Positions 17,633 through 25,543 are shown, counted from the stretch's first letter. The stretch is 64,000 nucleotides of DNA from Melittangium boletus DSM 14713 (GCF_002305855.1 NZ_CP022163.1:4030292-4094291), one strand, 5' to 3'. Numbers and translations are program-made. The notes: generated by a model from the sequence alone, not told the origin.

Positions 17633-18019
17633 ATGAGCAAGATCAACGCGTGGGTGTGGGTGGGAGTGGTGGGGCTCGTGGGTTGTGGCGGCTCGAGCGT
17701 GGACGGAGGTGGGACGGACACCTCGGGCGGTCAGTCCCACGCGGTGGAGCGGGCCGCCGAGGCCAACTGCGACAACTACGAGGCCTGCGGCGACATCGGC
17801 GCCGGCAAGGGGTACTCGACGCGCGAGGAGTGCGTCACCCAGCGCTCGGCCTACTGGAGCGACCGGTGGCCCGCCACGAGTTGTGACAAGCGCATCAACG
17901 CCAACCAGTTGTCCGTGTGTCTGGGGGCCCTCCAGACCATCTCCTGCAACAGCCTCACCGACGAGCTCAAGGTCAACAACGAGAAGTGCCCCCAGGCGAG
18001 CATCTGCGCCGGCAACTGA
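17633..18019 (+). CDS. Cys-rich small lipoprotein (DUF6184-like), paralog 1
   Basis: Signal peptide with lipobox LVGC, then a 110-residue mature domain with regularly spaced cysteines (NCDNYEACGDIGAGKGYSTREEC, then CDKRIN and a CLGAL helix), likely disulphide-bonded. It is clearly paralogous to the next gene. As I recall, the pattern matches the myxobacterial DUF6184 lipoprotein family, sometimes linked with natural-product loci; function is unknown. Confidence 0.65.
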   Translation: MSKINAWVWVGVVGLVGCGGSSVDGGGTDTSGGQSHAVERAAEANCDNYEACGDIGAGKGYSTREECVTQRSAYWSDRWPATSCDKRINANQLSVCLGALQTISCNSLTDELKVNNEKCPQASICAGN

Positions 18020-18063
18020 CCTCGCCCCTTGCCGAACGTGGACTCCGCCCCTAACTCCCGCCC

Positions 18064-18429
18064 ATGAAAATGAATCTCGGACTGATGGTGGCGGGCGTGG
18101 TGGGACTCTTCGGCTGCGGCGGCACCGTCGCGGACATCACCAACAAGCAGTCGGACGCGGTGAACGCCGCGGCGGGCGAGAGCTGCGATCGCTACCAGGA
18201 CTGTGAGGAGATCGGCGCTGGCAAGAAGTACGAGACGCGTGACGCCTGCCTGGCGGAGAACAAGGACTTCTGGAATGGCCGGTGGGAGGCCGCTGACTGC
18301 GACGGCCACATCAATGGAGACAGCCTCGATGTCTGTCTGAACTCCATCAAGACCACGTCGTGTGGCAGCATCATCGACCAGATCGACACCGCCTACAACC
18401 GGTGCGCCAAGGCCGACGTGTGCAAGTGA
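18064..18429 (+). CDS. Cys-rich small lipoprotein (DUF6184-like), paralog 2
   Basis: 121 residues, lipobox LFGC, with the same cysteine framework as the preceding gene (CDRYQDCEEIGAGKKYETRDAC). It starts 44 bases downstream of paralog 1, and both starts are preceded by a CCTAACT element. A nearly identical but internally deleted copy lies at 23211-23315, on the other side of the inserted island. Confidence 0.65.
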   Translation: MKMNLGLMVAGVVGLFGCGGTVADITNKQSDAVNAAAGESCDRYQDCEEIGAGKKYETRDACLAENKDFWNGRWEAADCDGHINGDSLDVCLNSIKTTSCGSIIDQIDTAYNRCAKADVCK

Positions 18430-18440
18430 TGTGAGGCGCG

Positions 18441-18471
18441 GGGCCTGGAGCCATTCACCGGTTCCAGGCCC
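18441..18471. terminator. Intrinsic terminator-like hairpin, left copy
   Basis: Perfect 9-base stem GGGCCTGGA / TCCAGGCCC with a 13-base loop between the lipoprotein and protease reading frames. The same hairpin recurs at 23322-23352. Confidence 0.55.
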
Positions 18472-18485
18472 TCGTCGTGTCTGGC

Positions 18486-18776
18486 TTACTTGCCCACGCC
18501 CACGGCGGTCCAGGCGTCCTTCACCTTCTGGACCTCCACCGAGTCGGCGCCGTGCAGGTCCGTGGCGGCCTTGATGGTGGCCTCGCGCGCCTGGGCGAAC
18601 GTGGTGCTGGGCGTCATGTACGTCGTCAGGGCGCGGCCGAAGATCTTCAGGCTCTTGTCCATGCCGATGCCGTCCTTCACCTCCAGGCCCGACGTGCGGT
18701 TCTTCCCACCCTCGGTCAGCAGGTAGAAGGCGTTGTTGGCGATGCCGCTGGAGCCGTGCACCTCCGTCTGCTTCGA
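18486..18776 (-). pseudogene. C-terminal fragment of the M4 metalloprotease
   Basis: The last ~95 codons of the M4 protease gene (complete at 23368-25179) are repeated here with a few differences, ending AVGVGK rather than AVGVVSK. Homology to the intact gene stops near 18776 at the codons for SKQTEVHGSSG, and unrelated island sequence follows. The fragment lacks the catalytic HExxH region and any start signal, so it cannot make a protease. Confidence 0.85.
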
Positions 18777-19011
18777 CCAGTTCGAGTGGCCAGAGGACAT
18801 CAAGCGCGAGCTGTCCTGGGTGAGAGAGCGCACGGACTTGGAGAACGGGCGAACGGTGCTCTACGTGAACCAGGGGGGGCGAGCGGACTGCCCTGGCCGA
18901 GGTTCTCTGTTCCGCCCACTGGCCTCGGACTTGGCTCTCCGGGAGGTTGGCATCGGGTTCCCGCCGTACCATGGCCTCTGCCGCACCACGACGCTCGCGA
19001 TAGTGTGAGGG

Positions 19012-20136
19012 CTACTCCTGGCCATCTTGGCGAACAGCTCGAATCCGCTTGTAGATCTCCGAGATATCGAGCGCCTCGTTTCCACGACGAATCGATGAGA
19101 ATTCGTGGACGACGAAGAGGTTCTCCGAGAGCGCGATTTCTCCGAGCTTCACGATGAAGTTGTGCGATCTGTAGAGCGTCACCCAGCCGTATAGCGAGGA
19201 CGGGACATAGTAGAGCGTGACCGCGTGTTCGTCTGTCGGGACGATCGGCTGCGTGTCGTGGGGAAGCTGCAATACGAACCTGGAGTCGACCGCAACTTGG
19301 TCCGGTGCGAGGCGTTCGGGATGGCGGATGTCTTCGCCCAAGATGTAGCAACGCAACTCGTCGAACTCGGGTGCAAGCGCGAACTGGGAGCCGACGCGAG
19401 CAGCCAGGACGTTGAGAACGATCTTGGCAATAGCTCTGTTCACGTCGTCGGGGCAGTACGACATGTTGACGTGAACCGATGGGTTGAGAATCGATTGCCC
19501 CTCGGCAATCGCCTCGCCACTTGCCACACGAGAAGCATGCTGTGCGTACGCTGCCTGCCAGTTCGCTTGGAGGATCGCCACGAGTTGCTGGGCGTCCTCG
19601 GCCGTCTGGGCCCGGAGGTAGCCGTCGTTCTCGCGGTGCATCACAAGGCGCGCATAGGGACCAGCGTTGCTGGGACCGAGCTTGACGTACATCTTGGAGA
19701 GACGACCGGCATTGATCTGCCTCACGATGAAGGCATCAAGGCGCTTCAGGGAGTCGGTGTCGGCTGTAAGGATGCAGACCCTCGCGAGACTGCCATCTGG
19801 CGCGACGTGGACCTGCGGCATAACCACGGGGCGCACCTCGTTCGTGAGGGCCACGTCGATCATGAGCCCCGTGGCTTCGTCTTTGACGAAATGATCGCCG
19901 CCAAGTCGCACGTCGAACGCAGCCTCCGGCGTGAAGCCGATCCGCGAGAGAGCCACCAACGACCGTTCCGCCAGTGCTTGGTCCAACGGGGAGAGCCGCC
20001 GGGAGTTGCAGTCCCCGCAGAGGATGGGCTGGACAAAGTCGCCTCCGAGCGATCGAGGAAGGACGTGCTCCCGCGTCGGCCCGCGCACCTGGCGGCAGTA
20101 GATGCACGTGATGGTGTCAGGAGATGGCGTGCTCAC
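19012..20136 (-). CDS. HNH endonuclease-like protein of the island operon
   Basis: 374 residues starting with GTG inside a GTGA overlap with the XRE gene stop. The N terminus is a zinc-ribbon HNH module: Cys11-x2-Cys14, Glu23-His24, and Cys40-x2-Cys43-Asn44. The rest (about 60-370) is an unrecognised alpha/beta domain. HNH proteins of this layout cut DNA or RNA in restriction, retron and toxin systems; the target here is unknown. Last gene of a four-gene unit. Confidence 0.7.
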   Translation of the reverse strand: MSTPSPDTITCIYCRQVRGPTREHVLPRSLGGDFVQPILCGDCNSRRLSPLDQALAERSLVALSRIGFTPEAAFDVRLGGDHFVKDEATGLMIDVALTNEVRPVVMPQVHVAPDGSLARVCILTADTDSLKRLDAFIVRQINAGRLSKMYVKLGPSNAGPYARLVMHRENDGYLRAQTAEDAQQLVAILQANWQAAYAQHASRVASGEAIAEGQSILNPSVHVNMSYCPDDVNRAIAKIVLNVLAARVGSQFALAPEFDELRCYILGEDIRHPERLAPDQVAVDSRFVLQLPHDTQPIVPTDEHAVTLYYVPSSLYGWVTLYRSHNFIVKLGEIALSENLFVVHEFSSIRRGNEALDISEIYKRIRAVRQDGQE

Positions 20137-20693
20137 TCGTCGTCGTCCTTCGCTTCCTCGGCCTTCTTCCGCGCTAGCCAGGAGGCAGCGAATGCAGCCC
20201 CGATGGCCGTTCCGATCCCCGGCAAGAGCGCCGTTCCGATCGCCGCTGCTGCGAGCGATCCGGCGGTCACACCTGCGGTGACGGCGGCCATTGATCCTAT
20301 CGCGACGGCCTTCGCCCGGTTCTTGGCCACGCCAGACCGCAGAAGCCGGCGCATCGTGTCCAGTTCCTCCGGCGTCAGATAGGCCTGAACCTTCTTGGCT
20401 TCCTTGCTACCCGGCGCCTTGGCGATCGCATCGAGCTCGTCTCGGCCGAGCAAGAGGAACACGGGGGAGACACCGAGCGCGGCGGAGAGGCCGACCAGCG
20501 TCGAGAGTCGAGGGTCTCCTTCGGCCCCCTCAAGCTGGTTGATCGTCGCCCGCGAAACGCCACCAGCGGCGGCGAGTTGGTCTTGGGACAGCCCAAGGGC
20601 GCTACGCGCCGCCGAGAGGTTGCGAGCGAGCGTATCTCGCACCTCTTCGAGCGGCAGGGACAGGGGCGCCGAGTCAGGAGCGCGATCCGTCAT
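20133..20693 (-). CDS. XRE-family HTH protein with C-terminal membrane tail
   Basis: Residues 22-85 are a Cro/CI-type helix-turn-helix (LGLSQDQLAAAGGVSRATINQLE, a typical recognition pair). The C-terminal 60 residues contain two hydrophobic Gly/Ala-rich stretches (VAIGSMAAVTAGVTAG and IGTALLPGIGTAIGAAF) likely to form a membrane hairpin, then a charged end. A DNA-binding domain on a membrane tail is unusual for this family. Its ATG overlaps the stop of the 92-residue gene (ATGA) and its stop overlaps the HNH start. Confidence 0.8.
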   Translation of the reverse strand: MTDRAPDSAPLSLPLEEVRDTLARNLSAARSALGLSQDQLAAAGGVSRATINQLEGAEGDPRLSTLVGLSAALGVSPVFLLLGRDELDAIAKAPGSKEAKKVQAYLTPEELDTMRRLLRSGVAKNRAKAVAIGSMAAVTAGVTAGSLAAAAIGTALLPGIGTAIGAAFAASWLARKKAEEAKDDDE

Positions 20694-20968
20694 GCCGAGC
20701 GCCTCATGTCGTTAGCGGCGCTACGCAGACTCGCGACTTCGGCGACGAGAATGCGTACCTGCTCGTTCTTGTCCCCGAGGAAAGCGCGGAGTGAAGCGAG
20801 CTGCTGCTCCTTGGTGGCAAGCTCGGCCTCAAGCTGCTGCAGGCGAGCACGGTTCGCAGCCTGCTCCTTCTTCCGCTTCTGGTGCTGGTCGACACCGTAC
20901 GCCGTACCGCCGATCCCGAGAAGAGATCCGACTGCTGCCACGATGCGCCAAAAGACGATGGGGTTCAT
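20690..20968 (-). CDS. Small membrane-anchored coiled-coil protein
   Basis: 92 residues: one N-terminal transmembrane segment (IVFWRIVAAVGSLLGIGG), a basic stop-transfer (HQKRKKEQ), then a heptad-patterned coiled coil of about 50 residues. The architecture resembles small phage-type spanin or chaperone-like membrane proteins, but no family is recognised. It lies between the 510-residue membrane protein (29 bases) and the XRE gene (overlap). Confidence 0.6.
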   Translation of the reverse strand: MNPIVFWRIVAAVGSLLGIGGTAYGVDQHQKRKKEQAANRARLQQLEAELATKEQQLASLRAFLGDKNEQVRILVAEVASLRSAANDMRRSA

Positions 20969-20997
20969 GATCGTTCTCTTGTTTGTTGGGTCGTTGA

Positions 20998-22530
20998 TCA
21001 GTTCTTCACCAGACGCAGGGTCGGGTGCGCCACGGGCAGAGCGCTGCCCATGACCTCGTTGAAGAGGGTGTCGGTGGCCGAACAGTCAGCGGTCACGTCC
21101 TCGACGACCTTGGTGAACTCGCTCATCCGCCCCGAGAGGTTCTCGGCGAGTGTCATGTCCGCCGCGATCGCCTGCTCGAGCACATGGTCCGCCTCGCGCG
21201 CCTTTCCGATGAGCCAGCGACCACCAACTTGGGCCCCGACGAGAACGGGAAGGCCAACGAGGCCAAGCGGCGCCATCACGAGAGGGAGCAGGTCCAATGC
21301 GGTCTTCGCGGCGGTTCCTCCAATGGCGCCAGCCACCGTCACTTCCCCACGTCGAGCAGCACGGATCTCCGAGAGAAGGTCAGTGCCCACAGCGAGCACG
21401 CAGAAGCCGACCGCGACGCCCTGCTTGGCGAACTCCTTTGCAACTTCCGGCGCCATCTCGAGCGCCTTGGTGCCCAGGTGGTAGAGACCGGCGTCGGTCG
21501 CTGCACCTCCAGCACCGAAGATCGTCCCGGTGCCAGCAGCCTTGCCGACGGTCCTCGCGTCGACCTTCCCCTCGGTCGCGAGTTGCACAACGAGGGACAC
21601 GACGGCCGCCGACGCGGCGGCGATCGCGGCGCCGCCGCCGATGCGGCCAATGACACCCCTCGCCCTGTACGCGGAGGTGATGTCGTCGCGCAGTTGCTGC
21701 AGTTCCTGGCGGGCAACGGGGCCGAGGCCGTCGACCCTGTCAGCCTTGATGTTCGCCATCAACTGCTCAGCCCGTTTCTCCAGGTTCGGAATCCCGCGCA
21801 GACGGACCTTAGCTTCCTGAAGGCGGCGCGCATGGCCCTCCGCGAAGGCGCCGGGCGCAACACGGGGTGTCCCATCCGCGTTGACGTAGCGTGCGTCGAC
21901 ATAGCCGACCTTGCCGCAGCCGGGATTCTTCACCATCTCGACAAGCGTGTCCGCGACGTAGCGCGGACCACCGGTCTTCACCTGCCCGTTGTACTTCCAC
22001 ACCACCTCGCCGTTTTTGGTGTCGAAGGCGAAGACGATGTCCTTGCGACTCGAAGAGTCGGGCGCGAGGCGGATGTCTCGAACGTTCGCCGCGACGTGCT
22101 CGGGCGGGTTGACGATGCCCGTCTCATGCCCAGCGTGGAGGGCTCGGTAATCCGACACAGCGACGACTTCTGATGCCTTGCCACCGGGGTTGGCCCCATT
22201 GGTGAACGAATCCAGAGACCGGCCCGAGGTCACCATTCGCTCGGCAGCCGTCTGGGTTAGGCCATTCGGCCTCGCCGTCCCGTCACGAACCATGTTCGCG
22301 ATTCGGAGCGCGTCGGCACTGCCTGGGGCAGCGATAGGGCGCGTCTGGTTGAGCGCTTCTGCGAAAACGCGGCCCTGGTCGAGCACCCCGGGGTCCGTCA
22401 CCGCACCGGCGGTGACGATTGGATGAACGACGTTCGCGGCGGCAACCGCACTGCCTACTGCTGCCGTGCTGTCTGTTCGACCCTTCGGCTTCGGTTCGTC
22501 GGGCATGCGTGACCTCGGTTCGTTGGGCAT
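20998..22530 (-). CDS. Large putative membrane-active protein of the island operon
   Basis: About 510 residues. The ATG at 22530 follows GCGAGG at a suitable distance; an in-frame TTG lies six bases earlier. Residues 100-250 are soluble, with a beta-rich block (DIVFAFDTKNGEVVWKYNGQ). From residue 290 on there are several Gly/Ala-rich hydrophobic stretches (GGGAAIAAASAAVVSLVVQL, VGFCVLAVGTDLL, LLPLVMAPLGLVGLPVLVGAQ), as in pore-forming or polytopic toxin proteins. No homologue is recognised. First gene of the operon. Confidence 0.5.
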   Translation of the reverse strand: MPNEPRSRMPDEPKPKGRTDSTAAVGSAVAAANVVHPIVTAGAVTDPGVLDQGRVFAEALNQTRPIAAPGSADALRIANMVRDGTARPNGLTQTAAERMVTSGRSLDSFTNGANPGGKASEVVAVSDYRALHAGHETGIVNPPEHVAANVRDIRLAPDSSSRKDIVFAFDTKNGEVVWKYNGQVKTGGPRYVADTLVEMVKNPGCGKVGYVDARYVNADGTPRVAPGAFAEGHARRLQEAKVRLRGIPNLEKRAEQLMANIKADRVDGLGPVARQELQQLRDDITSAYRARGVIGRIGGGAAIAAASAAVVSLVVQLATEGKVDARTVGKAAGTGTIFGAGGAATDAGLYHLGTKALEMAPEVAKEFAKQGVAVGFCVLAVGTDLLSEIRAARRGEVTVAGAIGGTAAKTALDLLPLVMAPLGLVGLPVLVGAQVGGRWLIGKAREADHVLEQAIAADMTLAENLSGRMSEFTKVVEDVTADCSATDTLFNEVMGSALPVAHPTLRLVKN

Positions 22531-22576
22531 GGGCAACCTCGCCTACCAACAATGACCGGCCCAGAACGTAATGTCA

Positions 22577-22601
22577 ACTATAATGGACACTATACACTAT
22601 A
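22577..22601. promoter_or_regulatory. ACTATA repeat cluster with promoter-like sequence
   Basis: Three direct copies of ACTATA start at 22577, 22589 and 22596 in an A/T-rich patch unlike its surroundings. A TATAAT at 22579-22584 faces right, and TTGACA (minus strand, 22577-22572) with CATTGT 17 bases on could be a leftward promoter for the four-gene operon. The repeats are a plausible operator for the XRE protein. Confidence 0.4.
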
Positions 22602-22689
22602 CCAGCGGATAGCAGCTCCGGTCCACGATGTGTTTCTGCGGGGTTGTCCCCTCCGCGTGCGGGCGGCTGCCCCCAGCGGAGGCCGACGC

Positions 22690-22878
22690 ATGCCCGAGAC
22701 TGCCAAGCCGCGCGAGCCCAAGAGCCCGGCTCTCGACCAGAGCGCCGAGAAGGCTCCGTCCGCGGCTTCGCGCGAGCAGAAGAGGGATGAGCCCGTGGTC
22801 AGGCCGCGCGACATGAATGCGCCGACGACGAAGGACCCGGTCTGGGGCTCCGACCCAGAAACGTTTCGCGATGCGTGA
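22690..22878 (+). CDS. Short hydrophilic hypothetical protein
   Basis: A 62-residue frame rich in Pro, Lys and Glu, starting MPETAKPREPKSP. Coding status is uncertain, since no ribosome site is clear and composition is low-complexity. It reads away from the operon towards the methylase remnant. Confidence 0.3.
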   Translation: MPETAKPREPKSPALDQSAEKAPSAASREQKRDEPVVRPRDMNAPTTKDPVWGSDPETFRDA

Positions 22879-22961
22879 CGTGACCGAAGCGAGGCTGCCA
22901 TCTCCTACGCCCGCCGAGTGCTCGCCGCGAGCCGGGGCGAGACGGAGGTCGAGAAGACATC

Positions 22962-23186
22962 TGGGGCTCACCTGCGGGCAAGAAGCGCCTCGCCAACCGT
23001 CTCGTGGCCATGCTCCCGGCGCACAAGACCTACGTCGAACCCTTCGTCGGCAGCGCCGCCGTCCTCTTCGCCAAGGAGCCCTCCGAGGTCGAGGTCCTCA
23101 ACGATGCGGACCCGGAGATCGCCGAGGCCTACCAGCTCTTGAAAAAGCTCACCCCCGAGCAGGTGGAGCGACTGCGGAAGATGCCC
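22962..23186 (+). pseudogene. N-terminal fragment of a Dam-type (D12) adenine methylase
   Basis: The frame encodes WGSPAGKKRLANRLV, then YVEPFVGSAAVLF and VLNDADPEIAEAYQLL, the N-terminal SAM-binding motif (PFVGxxxV) and following helix of D12-class DNA adenine methylases. It ends at the island junction near 23186, before the catalytic DPPY. Upstream the homology appears to continue in another frame (about 22897-22955), suggesting a frameshift as well. Confidence 0.7.
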
Positions 23187-23210
23187 TGTCTCCGCCCCTA
23201 ACTCCCGCCC

Positions 23211-23315
23211 ATGAAAATGAATCTCGGACTGATGGTGGCGGGCGTGGTGGGACTCTCCGGCTGCGGCGGCACCGTCGCGGACATCACCAACAAGCAACGT
23301 GTGCAAGTGATGTGA
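23211..23315 (+). pseudogene. Deleted copy of Cys-rich lipoprotein paralog 2
   Basis: The first 29 codons match the gene at 18064, including the lipobox region (LSGC instead of LFGC). A 266-base deletion then joins CAACAAGCA to the last codons out of frame, giving stop after 34 codons. All structural cysteines are lost. Confidence 0.8.
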
Positions 23316-23321
23316 GGCGCG

Positions 23322-23352
23322 GGGCCTGGAGCCATTCACCGGTTCCAGGCCC
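23322..23352. terminator. Intrinsic terminator-like hairpin, right copy
   Basis: Same GGGCCTGGA / TCCAGGCCC stem as at 18441, here directly downstream of the intact M4 protease gene (minus strand). Confidence 0.55.
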
Positions 23353-23367
23353 TCGTCGTGTCTGGAT

Positions 23368-25179
23368 TTACTTGCTCACCACGCCCACGGCGGTCCAGGC
23401 GTCCTTCACCTTCTGGACCTCCACCGAGTCGGCGCCGTGCAGGTCCGTGGCGGCCTTGATGGTGGCCTCGCGCGCCTGGGCGAACGTGGTGTTGGGCGTC
23501 ATGTACGTCGTCAGGGCGCGGCCGAAGATCTTCAGGCTCTTGTCCATGCCGATGCCGTCCTTCACCTCCAGGCCCGACGTGCGGTTCTTCCCGCCCTCGG
23601 TCAGCAGATAGAAGGCGTTGTTGGCGATGCCGCTGGAGCCGTGCACCTCCGTCTGCTTCGGGTAGTTCTTGTAGTTGTCGATGGAGTAGCCGTCCTTGGT
23701 CGGGTCGTTCATGTAGCGCAGCGCCTCGCCCGTGGTGTTGCCGGGCTGCCAGGCGTCCTCGCCCATGCTCCAGTCGAACTTCACGTTGGGGTTCTTCTGC
23801 GAGGCGTACCACTCCACGCCCGTGCCCATGATGTCGCTGAATGCCTCGTTGAGGCCGCCGGACTCACCCCGGTACACGAGGCCCGCGGTGCGCTCGGTCA
23901 GGCCGTGGGCGATCTCATGGCCCGCGATGTCCAGCGTGGTGAGCGGGCCGGCGTCCTTGCCGTTGCCATCGCCGTAGCTCATCTTCTCGCCATCCCAGAA
24001 GGCGTTGACGAGGTTCTTGTCCACGTGGACGTAGGACACGAGCTTCTCGCCCTTGTCATCCAGCGAGTTGCGGCCGAGCACGTCCTTGAGGAAGTCGTAC
24101 GTCATCTCGGCGCCGTAGTGCGCGTCCACCGCCGCCTTGGTGCGCTCGTTGTCCGTGGCCTCGCCCCACACGTCGTTCGCGTCGGTGAACGGCGTCTGGC
24201 CGCTCGGGCGCGCCTTGTTCTGGCCGTCGTAGGTCACCACGCCATCGCCGCGGGTGGTGTCCTCGAGGGTGTAGGTGCCGTCCGCCTTCTTCGTGGTGGA
24301 GAGGTCCACCTTGCCGCTGTAGAGCGAGGTGTCATCGGCCTTGCCCGTGGTGGGCAGGGAGGGGCCGCCGGGCGTCGTGGGGGTGGACGGGGTGCTGGGG
24401 GTGGAGGGCGAGGCCTTGGAGCCGAGCTCCTGGAGCCGCTTCGCGTCCTCGGCGAGGCCACCCATCTGGTCGAAGCTCTCGAGGATCTGCCCGCTGTTGG
24501 CGTCCACGAAGTAGTTCATGCGGCGGGGGGCCTCGTTCGCCTTGAGGTCCGTCGTCTTGTCGAGCTGCACGTGGTAGGCGGAGTGGTACTGGCCGTCCTG
24601 GCCCTGGACGATGACGCGCTCGGAGGAGGGCGCGCGCGAGGTCTCGGCGCCGAAGGACTTCTGGGCCACGGCCAGCGCGTCCTGCGCGGTGAGCTTCACG
24701 GGCGAGGCGCCCAGGCCCGCGGGCACGTGGGACACCGAGCCCGTCACGTCCGCCACCTTGCCGTCCTTGTCCAGGTGGCTGATGACCTGCTCACCGAAGA
24801 CCTTCACGCCCTCGTGGGTGCGGTCCATGCGCACGTGCGTCATGCCCAGCTCGTCCTTGAAGACCTGCTTGGGCGTGAGGGCAGCGGACACCGGCGTGCT
24901 GGGGACGATGCCGCGCTGGGTGGGGCTGTTCTGCTGCAGGAAGTCCACCGACTTCTGGATGGCCGTCTGGGCCTCGGCGCTCCGCAGGGACAGGGGGCCG
25001 GTGGCGCGGGCAGCCGAGGCGACGTTGGCGGCGGCCGGGGTGAAGCTGGAGTCCTTGCTGAAGCCCGTGGTGGCGGGGGCCTGCGCCTGCGGGGCCGCGG
25101 CCGGGGTCTCCGCGGCGGCGGGAGCGGCGGGGGTGGAGACGACGGGAGCGGAAACCGGGTTCTTGTTGGAGATCTGCAT
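23368..25179 (-). CDS. M4 (thermolysin-like) metalloprotease
   Basis: 603 residues. After an Ala/Pro-rich N terminus come FTP and PepSY-like propeptide segments (about 100-250), a Pro/Ser/Thr linker and the M4 catalytic domain. The zinc site is His421-Glu422-x-x-His425 (GHEIAHGLTE) with the third ligand in GGLNEAFSD; the C-terminal YGSSGIANNAFY-like SSGIANNAFYLL block holds the second-domain helix. M4 enzymes are normally secreted, yet no hydrophobic signal peptide is present, so export is unclear. The leader carries a sigma-54 promoter match and three palindromes, placing it in the 25-30 kb regulon. Confidence 0.9.
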   Translation of the reverse strand: MQISNKNPVSAPVVSTPAAPAAAETPAAAPQAQAPATTGFSKDSSFTPAAANVASAARATGPLSLRSAEAQTAIQKSVDFLQQNSPTQRGIVPSTPVSAALTPKQVFKDELGMTHVRMDRTHEGVKVFGEQVISHLDKDGKVADVTGSVSHVPAGLGASPVKLTAQDALAVAQKSFGAETSRAPSSERVIVQGQDGQYHSAYHVQLDKTTDLKANEAPRRMNYFVDANSGQILESFDQMGGLAEDAKRLQELGSKASPSTPSTPSTPTTPGGPSLPTTGKADDTSLYSGKVDLSTTKKADGTYTLEDTTRGDGVVTYDGQNKARPSGQTPFTDANDVWGEATDNERTKAAVDAHYGAEMTYDFLKDVLGRNSLDDKGEKLVSYVHVDKNLVNAFWDGEKMSYGDGNGKDAGPLTTLDIAGHEIAHGLTERTAGLVYRGESGGLNEAFSDIMGTGVEWYASQKNPNVKFDWSMGEDAWQPGNTTGEALRYMNDPTKDGYSIDNYKNYPKQTEVHGSSGIANNAFYLLTEGGKNRTSGLEVKDGIGMDKSLKIFGRALTTYMTPNTTFAQAREATIKAATDLHGADSVEVQKVKDAWTAVGVVSK

Positions 25180-25248
25180 GGCAGAGGGCTTTCGAAGGAG
25201 ACAAGGTGGGAGGGGGGTCACCTTGTGTGGTTGATGTGCGCTACATAG

Positions 25249-25264
25249 AGCATGATGTGTGCCA
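25249..25264 (-). promoter_or_regulatory. Sigma-54 (-24/-12) promoter for the M4 protease
   Basis: Minus strand reads TGGCACACATCATGCT: GG at -24 and GC at -12 with exact spacing, and a full TGGCAC box. It lies 70 bases before the ATG at 25179. Confidence 0.75.
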
Positions 25265-25337
25265 TATGCCGCCTCCTGCGCACTGCGCTCCAAGTCCTTG
25301 ATTTCACTGTGGTGAGACAGGTGAGAAGGAGAGACGT

Positions 25338-25421
25338 GGTGACGGGAGTCACCGGGCGCGGCGAAGCCTCCGAGGAAAGCGCCCTGGTGAGGGGAGTCAC
25401 CGCCTGGTGACTGAAGTCACC
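25338..25421. promoter_or_regulatory. Three palindromic enhancer sites GGTGAC-N4-GTCACC
   Basis: 16-base sites at 25338-25353 (GGTGACGGGAGTCACC), 25386-25401 (GGTGAGGGGAGTCACC) and 25406-25421 (GGTGACTGAAGTCACC). The last two are 20 bases apart, two helical turns. They lie 74-172 bases upstream of the -24/-12 element, as expected of enhancer-binding-protein sites. The adjacent FHA activator (28488-29843) is the likely ligand. The 25180-25543 interval has no gene. Confidence 0.7.
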
Positions 25422-25543
25422 ACGGGGGGAGAGCGGAACGGGCCGTGCGAGAGGCGGAGCGGCGGAGTCCCGGGCCTCGAGGGGCCGGGTCATCACGCGC
25501 TCCGTCCTGGTACCACGCGGGGCGGCGGCGTCCAGATTCGCGC

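Larger units (their letters stand above)
18043..18776. repeat. Left flank copy of the lipoprotein/M4 protease segment
   Basis: This block (lipoprotein paralog 2, hairpin, protease 3' end) recurs at 23188-23660 with about 2 percent differences by eye. In the right copy, 266 bases corresponding to 18150-18415 are missing. The two copies bracket the 18777-23187 island. Confidence 0.8.
18777..23187. mobile_element. Inserted 4.4 kb island of foreign origin
   Basis: The segment lies between duplicated host flanks, carries an XRE regulator, an HNH nuclease and a truncated DNA methylase, and interrupts protease and methylase reading frames at its ends. No integrase, transposase or clear terminal inverted repeat is visible, so the mechanism of entry is unknown; recombination of a plasmid or prophage fragment is one option. 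At the left end (18777-19011) no gene is recognised; a + strand frame is open but truncated at the junction. Confidence 0.6.
23188..23660. repeat. Right flank copy of the lipoprotein/M4 protease segment
   Basis: It repeats 18043-18776 minus an internal 266-base deletion. Near the lipoprotein start only one mismatch is seen over about 105 bases; four or more differences occur in the protease end. Confidence 0.8.

Noticed and set aside
18777..23187. Insertion sequence or integrase-carrying prophage
   Set aside because: No transposase, integrase, tRNA attachment site or terminal inverted repeat was found.
23437..25248. 603-codon + strand frame opposite the M4 protease
   Set aside because: Antisense of HExxH protein; Val/Gly/Leu/His-rich noise.
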